A DNA stretch of 48,759 nucleotides from Streptomyces adelaidensis (GCF_016598475.1 NZ_JAEMUX010000068.1:1-48759), one strand, 5' to 3'. Counted from the stretch's first letter, positions 24,730 to 32,881 are shown. Made by a program: numbers and translations. The notes: a model not told the origin generated them from the sequence alone.

Positions 24730-25218
24730 GTGAATCACGTAACCGGTCCGCTGACGACGGATACCCAGAACGAGTACCGCGCCGAGTTCGCGGTGGGCGA
24801 GCACTCCGCCCGGCATCTGCGCCGCGTTCTGCGGCTCTACCTCACCGGCGCGGGTCTGCTGGAGGTGGCCGACGCTGCCGAACTGGCGCTGACGGAGCTC
24901 ATCGCCAACGTCGTCCGGCACGTACCCGACCGCCGCTGCCGCACTTGTTTCCTGCTGCTGCCCGGCGGCGCGCGGGTGGAGGTCACCGACAGTTGCTCGC
25001 GACTGCCCGTCCAGGCGACCGGTGACGCACTCGCCGACGGCGGGCGCGGCCTGCTCCTCGTCGAGGCGGTCACCGCCCGGTGGGGTGTGACACCGCGCCC
25101 GGACGGAAGCGGCAAGACCGTGTGGTTCGAGTGCCTGGCCAAGACGCTGGAGGTAGGCGACCCCGCGCCGATGGAGGGTGGCCTCAGCCCCGCAGCTCCG
25201 CCAGCACGGCATCGGTGA
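24730..25218 (+). CDS. ATP-binding (HATPase_c, RsbW-like) regulatory protein
   Basis: A 162-aa single-domain GHKL ATPase resembling anti-sigma factor kinases. The N box is ELALTELIANVVRH (about 56-69), the G1-type motif is VEVTDSC (about 90-96), and the G2-type motif is GGRGLLLVEAV (about 108-118). Proteins of this type either phosphorylate anti-anti-sigma factors or act as accessory partners of XRE/DUF397 pairs, as here. GTG 24730 is the first plausible start; it has only GGTGG upstream. The 3' end overlaps the convergent serine-hydrolase gene by 35 nt, and the final residues (PMEGGLSPAAPPARHR) come from that overlap, so the natural C-terminus may have been extended at the island edge. Confidence 0.85.
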   Translation: MNHVTGPLTTDTQNEYRAEFAVGEHSARHLRRVLRLYLTGAGLLEVADAAELALTELIANVVRHVPDRRCRTCFLLLPGGARVEVTDSCSRLPVQATGDALADGGRGLLLVEAVTARWGVTPRPDGSGKTVWFECLAKTLEVGDPAPMEGGLSPAAPPARHR

Positions 25219-26011
25219 ACGGCGTCCACGCCTCGACCGCCCACGGCCCGAACGCCCGATCGGTCAGCGCCACACACGCCACCTGGGCCGCGGGATCGAT
25301 CCACAGGAACGTCCCCGACTGCCCGAAGTGCCCGAACGTACCGGGCGACGACGAAGTCCCCGTCCAGTGCGGCGACTTGGCGTCCCGGATCTCGAAGCCG
25401 AGCCCCCAGTCGTTGGGGTTCTGGTGCCCGTAGCCGGGCAGCACGCCCTTCGTGCCCGGGTACTGCACGGTCATCGCGTCCGCGACCGTACGCGGGTCGA
25501 GCAGCCGGGGCGCCTGCACCTCGGCGGCGAAGCGCACCAGGTCGTCGAGGGTCGAGACGCCGTCCTTGGCCGGGGAACCGTCGAGGGAGGTGGACGTCAT
25601 CCCGAGCGGTTCGAGGACCGCCTGCCGGGCGTACTCCGCGAACGGGATGTCCGTCGCCTCGGCCACCAGGTCCCCGAGCGCCTCGAACCCGGCGTTGGAG
25701 TACAGCCGCCGCTCCCCGGGCGCCGCCGTCACCCGGGGCTCGTCGAAGGCCAGCCCGGAGGTGTGCGCCAGCAGATGCCGCACGGTCGACCCGGGCGGCC
25801 CGGCCGGCTCGTCCAGCTCGATCGCCCCCTCCTCGTACGCGACCAGCACGGCGTACGCGGCGAGCGGCTTGGTGACCGAGGCGATCGCGAACCGCTGCCC
25901 GCCCGGCCCACGGGCCCCCACGAGGGTGCCGTCCGCCCGTACGACGGCCGCGGCGGCGGAGCGGACGGGCCAGTTCTCGATCAACGCGAGGCTCTGCAGA
26001 GGCATGCTCAC
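25184..26011 (-). CDS. serine hydrolase, class C beta-lactamase / penicillin-binding-protein fold
   Basis: A 275-aa enzyme. The SxxK motif is Ser45-Val-Thr-Lys48, the second motif is Tyr104-Ser-Asn106, and the third element (KTG position) is HFGQSGT (228-234). There is no signal peptide, so it is probably a cytoplasmic esterase or peptidase-type hydrolase rather than an antibiotic-resistance beta-lactamase. GTG 26011 or ATG 26005 could start it. A related but truncated copy of its 3' end lies at 13999-14235 beside the kinase gene, on the far side of the defence island. The gene is 13 nt upstream of nothing on its own strand at the 3' side, where it instead converges with and overlaps the HATPase gene. 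Confidence 0.9.
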   Translation of the reverse strand: MSMPLQSLALIENWPVRSAAAAVVRADGTLVGARGPGGQRFAIASVTKPLAAYAVLVAYEEGAIELDEPAGPPGSTVRHLLAHTSGLAFDEPRVTAAPGERRLYSNAGFEALGDLVAEATDIPFAEYARQAVLEPLGMTSTSLDGSPAKDGVSTLDDLVRFAAEVQAPRLLDPRTVADAMTVQYPGTKGVLPGYGHQNPNDWGLGFEIRDAKSPHWTGTSSSPGTFGHFGQSGTFLWIDPAAQVACVALTDRAFGPWAVEAWTPFTDAVLAELRG

Positions 26012-26024
26012 GACCCTAAGCGGC

Positions 26025-26495
26025 TCACAGGTTCAGCCGCATCGAGGGGGCGGGCTTGCGTGCGAAGCCCAGCGAGGCGTACAGCGGCTCGGCCTCGGCG
26101 GACGCGTTCAGATCGACCTGGGCGACACCCTTGTCCCGGAACCAGTCCAGGAGCGCCTCCACGCAGGCGCGGGCATGGCCACGGCGGCGGGCGTCCGGGT
26201 CGGTGGCGACGCTGAAGACGTGGCCGACCGAGCCGTGCGGGTTCCCGGTCCGTCCGATCCGGTACTCGACCGTCCCGGCCACCAGCGCGACGAGCGAGCC
26301 CGGCCGCTCGGGGCGGTCGATCACGAAGGCCGCGAAGTCCCCGTCCGGGTCGGCGAGCCGGCGGCGTACCGTGGGCAGGGACTCGGCATGCCACTGGGTG
26401 GAGGTGTCCGCGCCCGGCATGGAGTCGATCATCACCTGGCGCAGCCGGAGCACTTCGGCCGCGTCCTCGGGGGTGGCACGTCGTACAAGACCCAT
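26025..26495 (-). CDS. GNAT-family N-acetyltransferase
   Basis: A 156-aa single GNAT domain. VRRATPEDAAEVLRLRQVM at the start, then GHVFSVATDPDARRRGHARACVEALLDW contains the acetyl-CoA pyrophosphate-binding R-R-x-G-H-A loop, and AEPLYASLGF is the conserved end. The substrate is unknown. ATG 26495 is chosen; no ribosome-binding site is present, but TACCGT lies 7 nt upstream (26503-26508), suggesting a leaderless mRNA. It sits 13 nt upstream of the serine hydrolase on the same strand, so the two are probably cotranscribed. Confidence 0.88.
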   Translation of the reverse strand: MGLVRRATPEDAAEVLRLRQVMIDSMPGADTSTQWHAESLPTVRRRLADPDGDFAAFVIDRPERPGSLVALVAGTVEYRIGRTGNPHGSVGHVFSVATDPDARRRGHARACVEALLDWFRDKGVAQVDLNASAEAEPLYASLGFARKPAPSMRLNL

Positions 26496-26567
26496 GATCC
26501 GCACGGTAGTCAGCCGGGCCGACGATGTCGTGGGAATTTCAGTACGCGGAATTTCCTCGGAATCCGC

Positions 26568-26598
26568 TTGCTTGGAGCGCACTCCAAGGTTTTAGCGT
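26568..26598 (+). promoter_or_regulatory. MerR-type promoter/operator
   Basis: The -35 TTGCTT (26568-26573) and -10 TAGCGT (26593-26598) are 19 bp apart, the long spacer typical of MerR-activated promoters. Spanning the spacer is the inverted repeat CTTGGAG-CGCA-CTCCAAG (26571-26588). The -10 box ends 7 nt before the merR ATG, so the message would be leaderless and the regulator autoregulated together with the reductase. Confidence 0.8.
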
Positions 26599-26605
26599 GG
26601 TGGTC

Positions 26606-27082
26606 ATGACGGTGATGGAGACCACGAGTGCCACCAGTACTGCCAGTGGCGGCGGTTGTGCGGGTCCGCCGCGAAAACCCCGGCGCCCGGACGGCCAGGA
26701 CAGGTACACGATCAGCGAGGTCGTCGACCTCACCGGTCTGACGGCGCACACCCTGCGCTGGTACGAGCGGATCGGGCTGATGCCGCACATCGACCGCTCC
26801 CACACCGGCCAGCGCCGCTACCGCAACCGGGACCTCGACTGGCTCGACCTCGTCGGCAAGCTCCGGCTCACCGGCATGCCGGTCGCCGACATGGTCCGGT
26901 ACGCCGAACTGGTGCGCGAGGGCGACCACACCTACACCGAGCGCTTCGAACTGCTCAAGGCGACCAGGCAGGACGTCCTGACCCGGATCGCCGAGCTCCA
27001 GGACACCCTGGACGTGCTCGACCGGAAGATCGATTTCTATGCGGACGCCGGGCAGGCCCTGGCGTCGGAGAGGGCCTCATGA
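26606..27082 (+). CDS. MerR-family transcriptional regulator
   Basis: A 158-aa regulator with a roughly 30-residue disordered N-terminus. The winged-helix MerR domain then reads YTISEVVDLTGLTAHTLRWYERIGLMPHIDRSHTGQRRYRNRDL, and a C-terminal dimerisation coiled coil follows (about 105-150). There are no cysteine pairs of the metal-sensing kind, so it more likely answers to a small organic molecule or to stress. ATG 26606 lies 7 nt after the -10 box of a textbook MerR promoter; upstream in-frame codons would place the operator inside the coding region. Its stop overlaps the aldo/keto reductase start (ATGA), so the pair is cotranscribed. Confidence 0.93.
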   Translation: MTVMETTSATSTASGGGCAGPPRKPRRPDGQDRYTISEVVDLTGLTAHTLRWYERIGLMPHIDRSHTGQRRYRNRDLDWLDLVGKLRLTGMPVADMVRYAELVREGDHTYTERFELLKATRQDVLTRIAELQDTLDVLDRKIDFYADAGQALASERAS

Positions 27083-28092
27083 CAGACGCCAGGATCGCGA
27101 AGACACGGCTGGGAGCCGACGGCCCCGAGGTAGGCGTACAGGGCCTCGGCTGTATGGGCATGAGCTTCGCGTACGGCCCCTCGGACGCGGGTGAGTCCAG
27201 GGCCACCCTGGAGCGCGCGCTGGAGCTGGGCGTCACGCTCTACGACACGGCGGACGCGTACGGGGCGGGCGAGAACGAGAAGTTCCTGTCCCCCTTCTTC
27301 AAGGCGCACCGCGACGAGGTCGTCATCGCCACGAAGTTCGCCCTGGCGATCCACCCGGACGACCTGACCAAGCGGATCATCCGCAACGACCCGCCGTACA
27401 TCCGTGAGTGCGTCGAGGCGAGCCTGCGGCGCCTCGACGTCGACGTCATCGACCTCTACTACATGCACCGCCGTGATGTGGACATCCCCATCGAGGAGAC
27501 CGTCGGCGTCATGGCCGAGCTCGTCCGCGAGGGCAAGGTCAAGCAGCTGGGCCTGAGCGAGGTCACCGGCGGCGAACTGCGCGCCGCGCAGGGCGTGCAC
27601 CCGATCGCGGCCGTGCAGTCGGAGTGGTCGCTGTTCAGCCGGGACATCGAGGCGGGCGTCATCCCGGCCGCCCGTGAACTCGGCGTGACCCTCGTGCCGT
27701 ACTCCCCGCTCGGCCGGGGCTTCCTCACCGGCTCCTTCGCCAAGGCCGAGGACCTCAGCGCCGACGACTTCCGGCGCCAGCAGCCCCGCTTCACGGGCGA
27801 CAACGCCGCCGCCAACGCGGCCCTCCTGGCCCCGGTCCGCGAGGTCGCCGCCGCCCACCAGGCCTCACCGGGCCAGATCGCCCTGGCCTGGGTCCACCAC
27901 AAGGCGGCCCGGTACGGCCTCCCCGCCGTCCCGATCCCGGGCACCCGCAAGCCCACCCGGGTCGAGGAGAACGTGGGGGCGACCCGTATCGCCCTGAGCG
28001 AGGCGGACATGGCCCTGCTCGAACCGATCGCGGAGAAGGTGGCGGGAGACAGGTACGCGGACATGAAGTTCACGTCCGCAGGCAGGGAGTAG
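27079..28092 (+). CDS. aldo/keto reductase
   Basis: A 337-aa NADPH-dependent reductase of the AKR superfamily (YdhF/AKR13-like). It has the tetrad Asp and Tyr in YDTADAYGAGENE, Lys in VVIATKFAL, and His in LYYMHRRD. NADPH-phosphate contacts are in the C-terminal PIPGTRKPTRVEENVGA. Substrates are aldehydes or ketones; the exact one is unknown. It overlaps merR by 4 nt, so it is the likely target of MerR control, for example detoxification of an inducing carbonyl compound; this is inference. A hairpin follows at 28128-28143. Confidence 0.94.
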   Translation: MTDARIAKTRLGADGPEVGVQGLGCMGMSFAYGPSDAGESRATLERALELGVTLYDTADAYGAGENEKFLSPFFKAHRDEVVIATKFALAIHPDDLTKRIIRNDPPYIRECVEASLRRLDVDVIDLYYMHRRDVDIPIEETVGVMAELVREGKVKQLGLSEVTGGELRAAQGVHPIAAVQSEWSLFSRDIEAGVIPAARELGVTLVPYSPLGRGFLTGSFAKAEDLSADDFRRQQPRFTGDNAAANAALLAPVREVAAAHQASPGQIALAWVHHKAARYGLPAVPIPGTRKPTRVEENVGATRIALSEADMALLEPIAEKVAGDRYADMKFTSAGRE

Positions 28093-28127
28093 AGGGAGGG
28101 GAGGGAGGAGAAGGAGTACGGGGAACA

Positions 28128-28143
28128 GGACCGTTTCCGGTCC
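28128..28143. terminator. hairpin between convergent reductase and DUF4429 genes
   Basis: GGACCG-TTTC-CGGTCC is a perfect 6-bp stem after the reductase stop and 15 nt before the DUF4429 stop on the other strand. Confidence 0.6.
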
Positions 28144-28157
28144 CGCCGCGGCCGCCG

Positions 28158-29015
28158 CTAGAGCTCGGCCAGCAACTGCGCCTTCTTCACGCTGAACTCC
28201 TCGTCCGTCACCAGCCCCGCCTGGTGCAACTCCCCTAGATGCCGGATCCGGTCGGCGATGTCGGCCGGATCCCGGCGCGGCCCGGTGGCAGCCGGGTCCG
28301 CGGCCTCCACCGGCCCACCCGTCCGCAGCGTGGCCAACACCGCCGCGGCGAACGGCAACGACTCGTGCACGGGCCCGTACCCGAGCCCGAAGACGACAGC
28401 GGCCGGATCGTGATCCGGCTGGGGCGGGGCGTCACTGCCCGCGTCCCGGCGAAGCAGTCGCAGATACCCCTCGAACACCTCGGGCGACCGCCACTCGACC
28501 CCGCTCAGCGCACCGACCGGGAACGTCTGGTCGCCGACCTTCCACTTCGTCGAGGACGCCCCCGTCCAGGACCACCGGAACGACACCGACCGCCCGTCGA
28601 AGGACGCCTTCCCGTCGTACGCCTTGAACTGCAACGGCACCTCCGGCGCGGCCACCAGGAACCGTTCACAGGGGCCCGACTCGGTCAGCTTGGCGCGCAG
28701 TTCGTCGGCGTAGTACTCGGCGAGGGTCTCCCGCTCGGCCGGCAGCACCAGCCGGTACGGGTCGGAGCCCTCCTTGAGCTGGTCCGCCGCCGCCTCCATC
28801 AGCGGATCGGCGCCCGGTCGCGGCACGGCACGCAGTACGACGGTGCCCCGCTTCCCGGGTGTCAGAGTCACCTCCGCGATCGCCTCCAGGGGGACGCGCC
28901 GCTCACCGAGCGCCTGAAAGAGCTTCGGCGTGCGAATCCCCCGTTCGAAGCGGATGAGCACGGAGTCGGACTCGAACTCCCAGGCGGCATGAAATCCGGC
29001 CAGTACGTCACCCAT
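28158..29015 (-). CDS. DUF4429 protein with C-terminal SHOCT domain
   Basis: A 285-aa soluble protein. Two DUF4429-like halves are visible, one from AAWEFESDSVLIRFERGIRTPKLFQALGERRVPLEAIAEV and the second from YDGKASFDGRSVSFRWSWTGASSTKWKVGDQTFPVGALSGVEW. The short helical SHOCT motif ADRIRHLGELHQAGLVTDEEFSVKKAQLLAEL ends the protein. The PH-like folds suggest membrane or ligand binding; no catalytic residues are seen. ATG 29015 (MGDVLAGFHAAWEF) is preferred to ATG 29024 on family resemblance. The role is unknown. Confidence 0.82.
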   Translation of the reverse strand: MGDVLAGFHAAWEFESDSVLIRFERGIRTPKLFQALGERRVPLEAIAEVTLTPGKRGTVVLRAVPRPGADPLMEAAADQLKEGSDPYRLVLPAERETLAEYYADELRAKLTESGPCERFLVAAPEVPLQFKAYDGKASFDGRSVSFRWSWTGASSTKWKVGDQTFPVGALSGVEWRSPEVFEGYLRLLRRDAGSDAPPQPDHDPAAVVFGLGYGPVHESLPFAAAVLATLRTGGPVEAADPAATGPRRDPADIADRIRHLGELHQAGLVTDEEFSVKKAQLLAEL

Positions 29016-29090
29016 GCGGCTCATCGTATGCGTGCGACGCGGCGAAGTCCCGACCGAGGCGAACCGCACTTTTACCCTCCTCTACGCGCG

Positions 29091-30299
29091 TCAGGCCGTC
29101 GTACTGCCGGAGAGACCCGACAGACACGCGTCGTCCGCCTGCGCACAGCGCACCGACTGGTAGGTGCCGATTCCGATTTCGGCGAAGTTGTACAGGCTTT
29201 CCGTCCCCGGCTCGAAATAGCCGCTGTGCCCCTCGGCGTCGGCCGCCGACAGAATGCGCGCCCCGAACTCCGCGGAGACCGGGTCGGCGCCGTGGCCGAG
29301 ACCGCCGACCTCCAGATAGGGCACGTCCTGGATCCAGTCGTCGGCGTCCCGCATGGCCCACACCCGGGCCGACGTACGCAGTTGACCGACCGTCTCCGCG
29401 CGCATCCCGGGGCTGCCCGCGACCGCGATGTCGGTGACCCGCTCCGGCAGCGAGCGCGCGGCGACACCGCACACCACGGAGCCGTAGCTGTGGCACACCA
29501 GCGCGACCGTCGAACCGCCGGGCAGGCTCCGCACCAGCGCGTTCAGCCGGACCGAGCCCTGCTCGGCGCGGAGCGCGGTGGCCGAGTCGAGGCCGACGCC
29601 GTCGGGCGCGGTGTAGTCGGCCCAGGCGATCACGGCCGTACGCGTCGCGGGGCTCGCGGCGCGCTCGGCCCCGTAGAGCGACTCGGCCATGCCGACCGGT
29701 GCGGAGTATCTGCGGTTGGTGCGCTGGAAGGTGAGGAGGTCGGTGTCCACGCCGGGGACGACGACGGAGACGCGCTCGGCCTTGTCGAGATCCCCGAAGA
29801 CCTCGGCGACGCGGCCGGTGCCCTCGGGATCGAAGGCGAGGATCTGCCGATTCTTCACGGCCAGCATGGCGAAGCGGTGCATCCGGCGGCCCGCCGCGTA
29901 CTGGCCGGCCTCGGAGAGCCGCTCGTCGCGCATGCGCGTGCGTTCCCGCCTGCTCTGCTGTTTCAGCGCGAGGCGGTTGGCGCGGTAGCGCAGTTCGACG
30001 GGGGCGCCGTTCATGTTGCCGACCACGAGCGGATAGCGGTGGACCAGTCCGGTGCGCTGCCCGTCGCTGAGCGAGGCGAAGAAGGCGGCCAGGCTGCTCG
30101 GGGCGGCGTCGACGTCCGGCAGTTCGCGCCCGTCGAGGTGCCCGCGCTGCCACGCGGAGAGCGACGCCTGAAGCGGCGACTCGGCTCTGTGGCTGCGGAT
30201 CGCGGTCCAGCCGGTGGTCGCCAGCATCACGAAAACCACGGCCAGCGCCAGCAGTGCGCGCCAGACGTTCAATTGCGGGGAGGAGTCGAAGGAAGTCAC
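29091..30299 (-). CDS. alpha/beta hydrolase (DUF1023 type), membrane-anchored
   Basis: A 402-aa protein with an N-terminal transmembrane segment (about 12-33, ALLALAVVFVMLATTGW) and an outside helical region. The DUF1023 alpha/beta hydrolase domain follows (about 180-400), with VVVPGVDTDL, the nucleophile elbow VALVCHSYGSVVCG (C-H-S-Y-G in place of G-x-S-x-G), and the catalytic-His region ADAEGHSGYFEPGTESLYN. Such proteins are common in actinobacteria; their substrates are unknown. GTG 30299 is the start used; no convincing ribosome-binding site is visible. Confidence 0.87.
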   Translation of the reverse strand: MTSFDSSPQLNVWRALLALAVVFVMLATTGWTAIRSHRAESPLQASLSAWQRGHLDGRELPDVDAAPSSLAAFFASLSDGQRTGLVHRYPLVVGNMNGAPVELRYRANRLALKQQSRRERTRMRDERLSEAGQYAAGRRMHRFAMLAVKNRQILAFDPEGTGRVAEVFGDLDKAERVSVVVPGVDTDLLTFQRTNRRYSAPVGMAESLYGAERAASPATRTAVIAWADYTAPDGVGLDSATALRAEQGSVRLNALVRSLPGGSTVALVCHSYGSVVCGVAARSLPERVTDIAVAGSPGMRAETVGQLRTSARVWAMRDADDWIQDVPYLEVGGLGHGADPVSAEFGARILSAADAEGHSGYFEPGTESLYNFAEIGIGTYQSVRCAQADDACLSGLSGSTTA

Positions 30300-30450
30300 T
30301 GAAAGGACACACTAAGAGAACGGATGGGTCTCGCGTTAACCGAGTGAGGGGGATCACGTTTCGGCCAACGCCCGTTCCGTGCACTGCGCAAAGAACGTCC
30401 GGATAGCCCGGTAAATTGCGTTCCCTCCATGTTTCGGGCAGTGCGCAAAT

Positions 30451-31113
30451 TCAGTCAGTACGCCATTTCTCGGCCAGCGACGGGCGTACGGCGTCCAGAT
30501 GGGCGGCGGTCAGGGCGCGCATCGACTCCATGCTGAGGTCGCCGCCCAGGGCCCAGCGGCGTTCGGTCACCCGCATCACACCGCCGAAGACCGCGACCGT
30601 CACACGCGGCCGGGGGTCGGTGTCCACGTCGAGCCCCTCGCGCTCGGCGACGATCCGCTCGATCTCCCGGGCCACCTCGTCCGAGCGGCGCAGATGCGCG
30701 GCGAGCAGCGCGGGCGTCGACTCGATCATGCCGTAGGCGCGCAGATACAGCTCCACGGGAACGACCTCGGCGACGGCCTCGCCGATGGCGTCCCAGCCCT
30801 CCAGGACGGCGTTGCGCAACGCCTCCAGCGGGGCCTCGTGGGCGGGCCGGGCCCGCACCGCCGCCAGGTACTGCTCCTGCGTGATCTCCAGGATCGCGAG
30901 GGCGGCCTCCTCCTTGCCCGCGAAGTAGCGGAAGAAGGTGCGCTGCGAGACATCGACGGCCTCGGCGATCTCGTCGACCGTCGTCGCTTCGTACCCCTGC
31001 GTGGTGAAAAGCTCCAGGGCGGCCCGCAGCAGCGCGTCATGGGTGCGCTGCTTCTTCCGCTCGCGCAGCCCCGGCCGCTCCTCCGCCGCCGGCTCCGTGG
31101 CCACCGTCTCCAT
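30451..31113 (-). CDS. TetR-family regulator of the adjacent MFS pump
   Basis: A 220-aa TetR protein. The DNA-binding part is RKKQRTHDALLRAALELFTTQGYEATTVDEIAEAVDVSQRTFFRYFAGKEEA (about 19-70), followed by an all-helical ligand domain of the TetR_C_17 type. ATG 31113 has GGAG about 10 nt upstream. It is divergent from the drug-efflux gene with a shared operator region of 100 nt, the usual arrangement for a drug-responsive repressor of its own pump. Confidence 0.93.
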   Translation of the reverse strand: METVATEPAAEERPGLRERKKQRTHDALLRAALELFTTQGYEATTVDEIAEAVDVSQRTFFRYFAGKEEAALAILEITQEQYLAAVRARPAHEAPLEALRNAVLEGWDAIGEAVAEVVPVELYLRAYGMIESTPALLAAHLRRSDEVAREIERIVAEREGLDVDTDPRPRVTVAVFGGVMRVTERRWALGGDLSMESMRALTAAHLDAVRPSLAEKWRTD

Positions 31114-31150
31114 GAACCCTCGTCTCCACCCGCCCCTGCGGCGAGTGACG

Positions 31151-31206
31151 TGACAGTTACCGACTTGTGAACTGGTTTGTCAACTGTCAGTGGCTGTCAT
31201 TAGCCT
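31151..31206. promoter_or_regulatory. shared operator and divergent promoters of tetR and MFS gene
   Basis: Perfect arms TGACAGTT (31151-31158) and AACTGTCA (31182-31189) enclose an imperfect TTGTGAAC...GTTTGTCAA dyad. Rightward: -35 TTGTCA (31177-31182), 18-bp spacer, -10 TAGCCT (31201-31206), ATG 7 nt later. Leftward: -35 TTGACA (31178-31183) with a possible -10 GTAACT (31155-31160). One repressor dimer pair here could silence both genes. Confidence 0.7.
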
Positions 31207-31213
31207 CCCCCGT

Positions 31214-32842
31214 ATGACTAGTCAGACCACTGTCGACAAGACGGGACCGGGGGACAAGGCACCATCGGTCCCGTCCGGTCCGACACCGAACCAGGAACGG
31301 ACGGGCCTGCGCGGCCACCCCTGGTTCACGCTCCTCACCGTGGCCGTCGGCGTCATGATGGTCGCCCTCGACGGCACGATCGTGGCGATCGCCAACCCGG
31401 CCATCGCGGAGGACCTGAAGGCCACCTTCCCCGAGGTCCAATGGATCACCAACGCCTACTTCCTCGCCCTCGCCGTCACCCTCATCACCGCGGGCAAGCT
31501 GGGTGACCGCTTCGGACACCGACAGACCTTCCTGATAGGCGTGGTCGGCTTCGCCGCCGCCTCGGGGGCCATCGGCCTGTCGAGCTCGGTGGGCTTCGTG
31601 GTGACCTTCCGGGTCTTCCAGGGCCTGTTCGGCGCGCTGCTGATGCCGGCCGCGCTCGGCCTGCTCCGCGCCACCTTCCCCGCCGAGAAGCTGAACATGG
31701 CGATCGGCATCTGGGGCATGGTCATCGGCGCCTCCACGGCCGGCGGCCCGATCCTCGGCGGCTTCCTCGTGGAGAACGTCAGCTGGCAGTCCGTGTTCTG
31801 GATCAACGTCCCGGTCGGCGTCCTCGCCGTGGCCCTGGGCGCCTGGATCCTGCTGGACCACCGCGCCGAGAACGCCCCGCGCTCCTTCGACCTCCCGGGC
31901 ATCGCCCTGCTGTCCGGAGCCATGTTCTGCCTGGTCTGGGCGCTCATCAAGGCCCCGGCGTGGGGCTGGGGCGATGGCCTGACCTGGGCCTTCCTCGTCG
32001 CGTCCATTGCCGGGTTCGCCCTCTTCGCCTACTGGGAGACGAAGGTCGGGGAGCCGCTGATCCCGCTGGGCCTCTTCCGCTCCGTCCCCCTGTCCGCGGG
32101 TGTCGTCCTGATGGTCCTGATGGCCATCGCCTTCATGGGCGGCCTGTTCTTCGTGACGTTCTACCTCCAGAACGTGCACGGCATGAGCCCCGTCGACGCA
32201 GGTCTGCACCTCCTGCCGCTCACCGGCATGATGATCGTCGGCTCGCCGCTCGCCGGCGCGATCATCACCAAGGCCGGACCGCGCATCCCGCTGGCCGGCG
32301 GCATGGCGCTCACCGCGATCGCCATGTACGGCATGTCGACGCTTGAGACGGACACCGGCAGCGCCGTGATGTCCCTCTGGTTCGCCCTCCTCGGCCTCGG
32401 CCTCGCCCCGGTGATGGTCGGCGCCACCGAGGTCATCGTCGGCAACGCGCCCCTGGAGCTCTCCGGTGTCGCCGGCGGTCTCCAGCAGGCCGCGATGCAG
32501 ATCGGCGGCAGCCTCGGTACGGCCGTACTGGGCGCCGTGATGACGTCCAAGGTCGACGGCGACCTGGCGGGCAACTGGACGGCCGCGGGCCTCCCGCCGC
32601 TCACCGAGGCCCAACTCACCCCGGTCGAGCAGGCGGTTCAGCAGGGCATCGCCCCGGTGCCCGAGGGCACTCCGGCGGAGATCGCCGCGAAGATCACCGC
32701 GGTCGCGCACGACACGTTCATCTCCGGCATGAGCCTGGCCTCGCTCGTCGCCGCCGGGGTGGCCACGATCGCCGTCCTCGTGGCGTTCCTGACCAAGCGC
32801 GGCGAGAACGCCGAGGCGGGCGCCGGAGCGGCGCACATCTGA
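31214..32842 (+). CDS. MFS multidrug efflux transporter, DHA2 (14-TM, EmrB/QacA) family
   Basis: A 542-aa integral membrane exporter with 14 predicted helices. The family motif LGDRFGHRQ (motif A, loop 2-3) is present, as is the early motif D1-like VALDGTIVAIANPAI. The helix-5 antiporter motif C appears as GMVIGASTAGGPILGGFLVE. It probably exports drugs or an endogenous metabolite by proton antiport. ATG 31214 is preferred (MTSQTTVDK) since it lies 7 nt after a TAGCCT -10 box; the GTG at 31190 would overlap the operator. It is controlled by the divergent TetR gene. Confidence 0.95.
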   Translation: MTSQTTVDKTGPGDKAPSVPSGPTPNQERTGLRGHPWFTLLTVAVGVMMVALDGTIVAIANPAIAEDLKATFPEVQWITNAYFLALAVTLITAGKLGDRFGHRQTFLIGVVGFAAASGAIGLSSSVGFVVTFRVFQGLFGALLMPAALGLLRATFPAEKLNMAIGIWGMVIGASTAGGPILGGFLVENVSWQSVFWINVPVGVLAVALGAWILLDHRAENAPRSFDLPGIALLSGAMFCLVWALIKAPAWGWGDGLTWAFLVASIAGFALFAYWETKVGEPLIPLGLFRSVPLSAGVVLMVLMAIAFMGGLFFVTFYLQNVHGMSPVDAGLHLLPLTGMMIVGSPLAGAIITKAGPRIPLAGGMALTAIAMYGMSTLETDTGSAVMSLWFALLGLGLAPVMVGATEVIVGNAPLELSGVAGGLQQAAMQIGGSLGTAVLGAVMTSKVDGDLAGNWTAAGLPPLTEAQLTPVEQAVQQGIAPVPEGTPAEIAAKITAVAHDTFISGMSLASLVAAGVATIAVLVAFLTKRGENAEAGAGAAHI

Positions 32843-32863
32843 CAACCGCTCCACCGCTCCACG

Positions 32864-32881
32864 CGCGGGTTTCGGCCCGCG
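32864..32881 (+). terminator. hairpin after the MFS gene
   Basis: CGCGGG-TTTCGG-CCCGCG is a 6-bp perfect stem 21 nt after the MFS stop. Confidence 0.6.

Larger units (their letters stand above)
14225..25183. mobile_element. defence island (about 11 kb) inserted between kinase and serine-hydrolase genes
   Basis: The segment contains a type I restriction-modification operon with an embedded AbiE pair, radC, a DUF262 protein, and an XRE/DUF397/HATPase regulatory set. It is bracketed by related serine-hydrolase 3' sequences in the same orientation (13999-14224 and 25184-25496). No integrase, transposase or tRNA is visible. Acquisition by homologous recombination through flanking genes is therefore more likely than site-specific integration. 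The edges are approximate. Confidence 0.65.

Noticed and set aside
24730..24760. Treating the HATPase gene as part of the serine-hydrolase transcript
   Set aside because: It is on the opposite strand and the genes converge with a 35-nt overlap.
14225..25183. Site-specific integration of the defence island (att sites, integrase)
   Set aside because: No integrase or transposase frame is seen, and the flanking similarity is imperfect and about 200 bp long, unlike a short exact att repeat.
25184..26011. Antibiotic-resistance beta-lactamase
   Set aside because: The protein has no signal peptide, and the third motif is HFGQSGT rather than KTG. It fits the general serine-hydrolase group better.
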